Source of the DNA: Actinoplanes derwentensis
GTDB lineage: Bacteria; Actinomycetota; Actinomycetes; Mycobacteriales; Micromonosporaceae
Length of the DNA: 64,000 bases
NCBI RefSeq assembly: GCF_900104725.1
Contig: NZ_LT629758.1
Location: 62,001 to 126,000 of the forward strand
Direction: 5' to 3'
Position 1 is the stretch's first letter; the number at the start of each line of letters is the position of its first letter. A model generated the notes under the pieces. It did no database searches, was not told the origin of the DNA, and worked only from the letters and a program-made list of their open reading frames with translations. Made by a program: the position numbers and the translations under genes. Of this stretch, positions 62,714 through 64,000 are shown in pieces.

Positions 62714-64000
62714 ATGGCCCGCTCGAAGAACAACAAGGCAGCCCCCACCCGGGTGGCGGTCGACGTCGGATCCACCGGTGCGCGTTCCGTACCGAAGGGT
62801 GCGGTGGCCCTGCTCATCGTGTGCATCGTCGCCGCCGTCTGGGCGGTCGCGATGATGACCGGTCCGGGTCGCGTCGGGTACTACATCCTTTTCATCTACC
62901 TCAGCTACTACATGGGCGTCATCGCCCTGGTGTCGCTGTCCATCACCATCATGATCGGACTGGTCGCCACCGACCGCCTGGTCCTCAGCATCCGCCAGCG
63001 GGTGCTGCTGCAGTCCGCACATCGCACCACTGGCGTGATCGCGGTCAGCGGCCTCTTCGTGCACGTCTGGGCGAAGTTCTCCGAGGGCCTGATCGGTATC
63101 GTCGACATCTTCATCCCGTTCCTGGTGGACGGGCGTGAGGGCTGGGTCGGCATGGGCACCATCTCCGGATGGGTGATGGTGCTGGTGATGTGGTCCGGTC
63201 TCGCCCGCGCCAAGTTCATCGGCCGCGGCAAGCCCTGGATGTGGCGTGGCATCCACTCCATCTCCTACCTGATCTGGCCGATCGCGCTGCTGCACGGTCT
63301 CGGCGCCGGCCGCCCCGCGGCCACCTGGGTCATCGTCAGCTACGTCGTCTGTGTGCTCGGTGTGCTGGTCGGCCTGGCCGTCCGGCTCTCGGTCAGCCTC
63401 AACCGCCGTAAGGACTTCGCCTCACCGGCCGGTGTCGGCGCGGTCAAGTCGAACGAGACCGGCACCCTGGTCCCCACCGCCACGGCACCGATCCGTCGCC
63501 CGCAGGCCACCCGCCGGGCCGAACCCGCCGTCGACCTGCTGGCCCCGGCCGGTGGCGCCGCCGGGCAGGTCACCCAGTCCTGGAGCATGGACGCTCCGCC
63601 GCCGCCCCCGGCTGCTCCGATCGCCCCGATTCCGGAGCCCCTGCCGGTCGAGGAGGTGCCGGCGCCCCGCGCCGCCCGCCAGCCGGAGCTGGAGGCACCC
63701 GCACCCCGGCCGCGCCGGGCCGTCGAGGACGACGAGCGGTACGACACCCAGACCCGGATGTCGCGCCGGGACCTCGAGGACGACCGGTACCGGTACGACG
63801 ACGAACCGGCCCCGCGGTCCCGTGGCGGTCGCCCCCAGGACCGTTTCGACGAACCGGCCCCCCGTGCCCGCCGTTATGAGGACGACGAGCCGGCCCCGCG
63901 GTCGCGCCGCCGGGACGAGGTCGAGTCGACCGGCACCCGGATGCGCCGCGACGACCTGGAGTCCACCAGCACGCGGATGCGCCGTTACGAGGACGACATG
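62714..64000 (+). CDS. Ferric-reductase-like membrane protein with disordered charged tail (3' end outside window)
   Basis: The frame from ATG 62714 (preceded by CGAGGAG) stays open to the window end, 429 codons. Four to five membrane helices fill residues about 30-225 (ALLIVCIVAAVWAVAMM, YYILFIYLSYYMGVIALVSLSITIMIGL, TISGWVMVLVMWSGL). His residues in SAHRTTGV, LFVHVW, IHSIS and LLHGLG fit the heme-ligand pattern of ferric reductase-like transmembrane proteins (cytochrome b-type). A long Pro/Ala region and an Arg/Asp/Glu tail with repeats (EPAPRSRR, RRYEDDE, STRMRR) follow. Electron transfer is inferred. The C-terminus is missing. Confidence 0.75.
   Translation, partial: MARSKNNKAAPTRVAVDVGSTGARSVPKGAVALLIVCIVAAVWAVAMMTGPGRVGYYILFIYLSYYMGVIALVSLSITIMIGLVATDRLVLSIRQRVLLQSAHRTTGVIAVSGLFVHVWAKFSEGLIGIVDIFIPFLVDGREGWVGMGTISGWVMVLVMWSGLARAKFIGRGKPWMWRGIHSISYLIWPIALLHGLGAGRPAATWVIVSYVVCVLGVLVGLAVRLSVSLNRRKDFASPAGVGAVKSNETGTLVPTATAPIRRPQATRRAEPAVDLLAPAGGAAGQVTQSWSMDAPPPPPAAPIAPIPEPLPVEEVPAPRAARQPELEAPAPRPRRAVEDDERYDTQTRMSRRDLEDDRYRYDDEPAPRSRGGRPQDRFDEPAPRARRYEDDEPAPRSRRRDEVESTGTRMRRDDLESTSTRMRRYEDDM

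Overview
The window is 64 kb of very GC-rich DNA with the codon use, frequent GTG/TTG starts and gene families of an actinomycete. The mix of an F420/LLM-type oxidoreductase, ald/aldR, a eukaryotic-type Ser/Thr kinase, many LacI regulators, secreted plant-polymer hydrolases and c-di-GMP enzymes best fits Micromonosporaceae, probably Actinoplanes or a relative. That placement is inferred from gene content only. It reads as chromosomal accessory and metabolic DNA. I see no rRNA, tRNA, CRISPR array, insertion sequence, phage genes or secondary-metabolite megasynthase.

Layout. 1-7.5 kb: end of a LuxR-type response regulator, a methionine ABC importer (metN-metI-metQ) behind a structured leader, divergent ald/aldR, a GNAT acetyltransferase and a membrane-anchored beta-propeller protein. 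7.5-19.1 kb: a divergent uronate/pectin locus. One arm is lacI, a sugar-binding protein, two permeases and a DUF624 protein. The other is a Gfo/Idh oxidoreductase, uronate isomerase, a mannitol-dehydrogenase-family reductase, a second Gfo/Idh oxidoreductase and then a pectate lyase. Each arm has a recognisable promoter with a LacI-type operator in it. 19-27 kb: secreted repeat proteins, a two-gene unit of unknown function (tandem ribbon-helix-helix protein plus a membrane protein with a DNA-binding-like tail), and a His-rich methyltransferase divergent from an XRE-cupin regulator. 27-31 kb: a GlxA-type regulator, a GAPDH paralogue and a LacI regulator in one operon, divergent from another LacI regulator. 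31-39 kb: Ser/Thr kinase, secreted protein, two overlapping GGDEF and GGDEF-EAL genes and two hypotheticals. 39-49 kb: a pyrimidine/hydantoin catabolism operon (nitrilase-family amidase, dihydropyrimidinase, LLM oxidoreductase, four ABC transporter genes) divergent from a MocR regulator and a class III aminotransferase. 49-52 kb: Pit phosphate transporter, a small membrane partner and a Tat-exported glycerophosphodiesterase. 52-56 kb: a fused alpha-beta glycyl-tRNA synthetase divergent from an acyl-CoA dehydrogenase. 56-64 kb: secreted proteins, a GAF-GGDEF protein, a CBM2-GH6 cellulase behind a perfect CebR-type operator, and a ferric-reductase-like membrane protein that runs off the window end.

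How the genes work together. Most of the locus is a scavenger's toolkit. Extracellular pectate lyase and cellulase release sugars, dedicated LacI repressors sense them, and ABC importers plus short catabolic operons feed them into central metabolism. Nitrogen comes from pyrimidines and alanine, phosphorus from phosphodiesters and Pit. Tight 1-4 bp stop/start overlaps show that the main operons are translationally coupled. Strong hairpins separate most convergent or neighbouring units.
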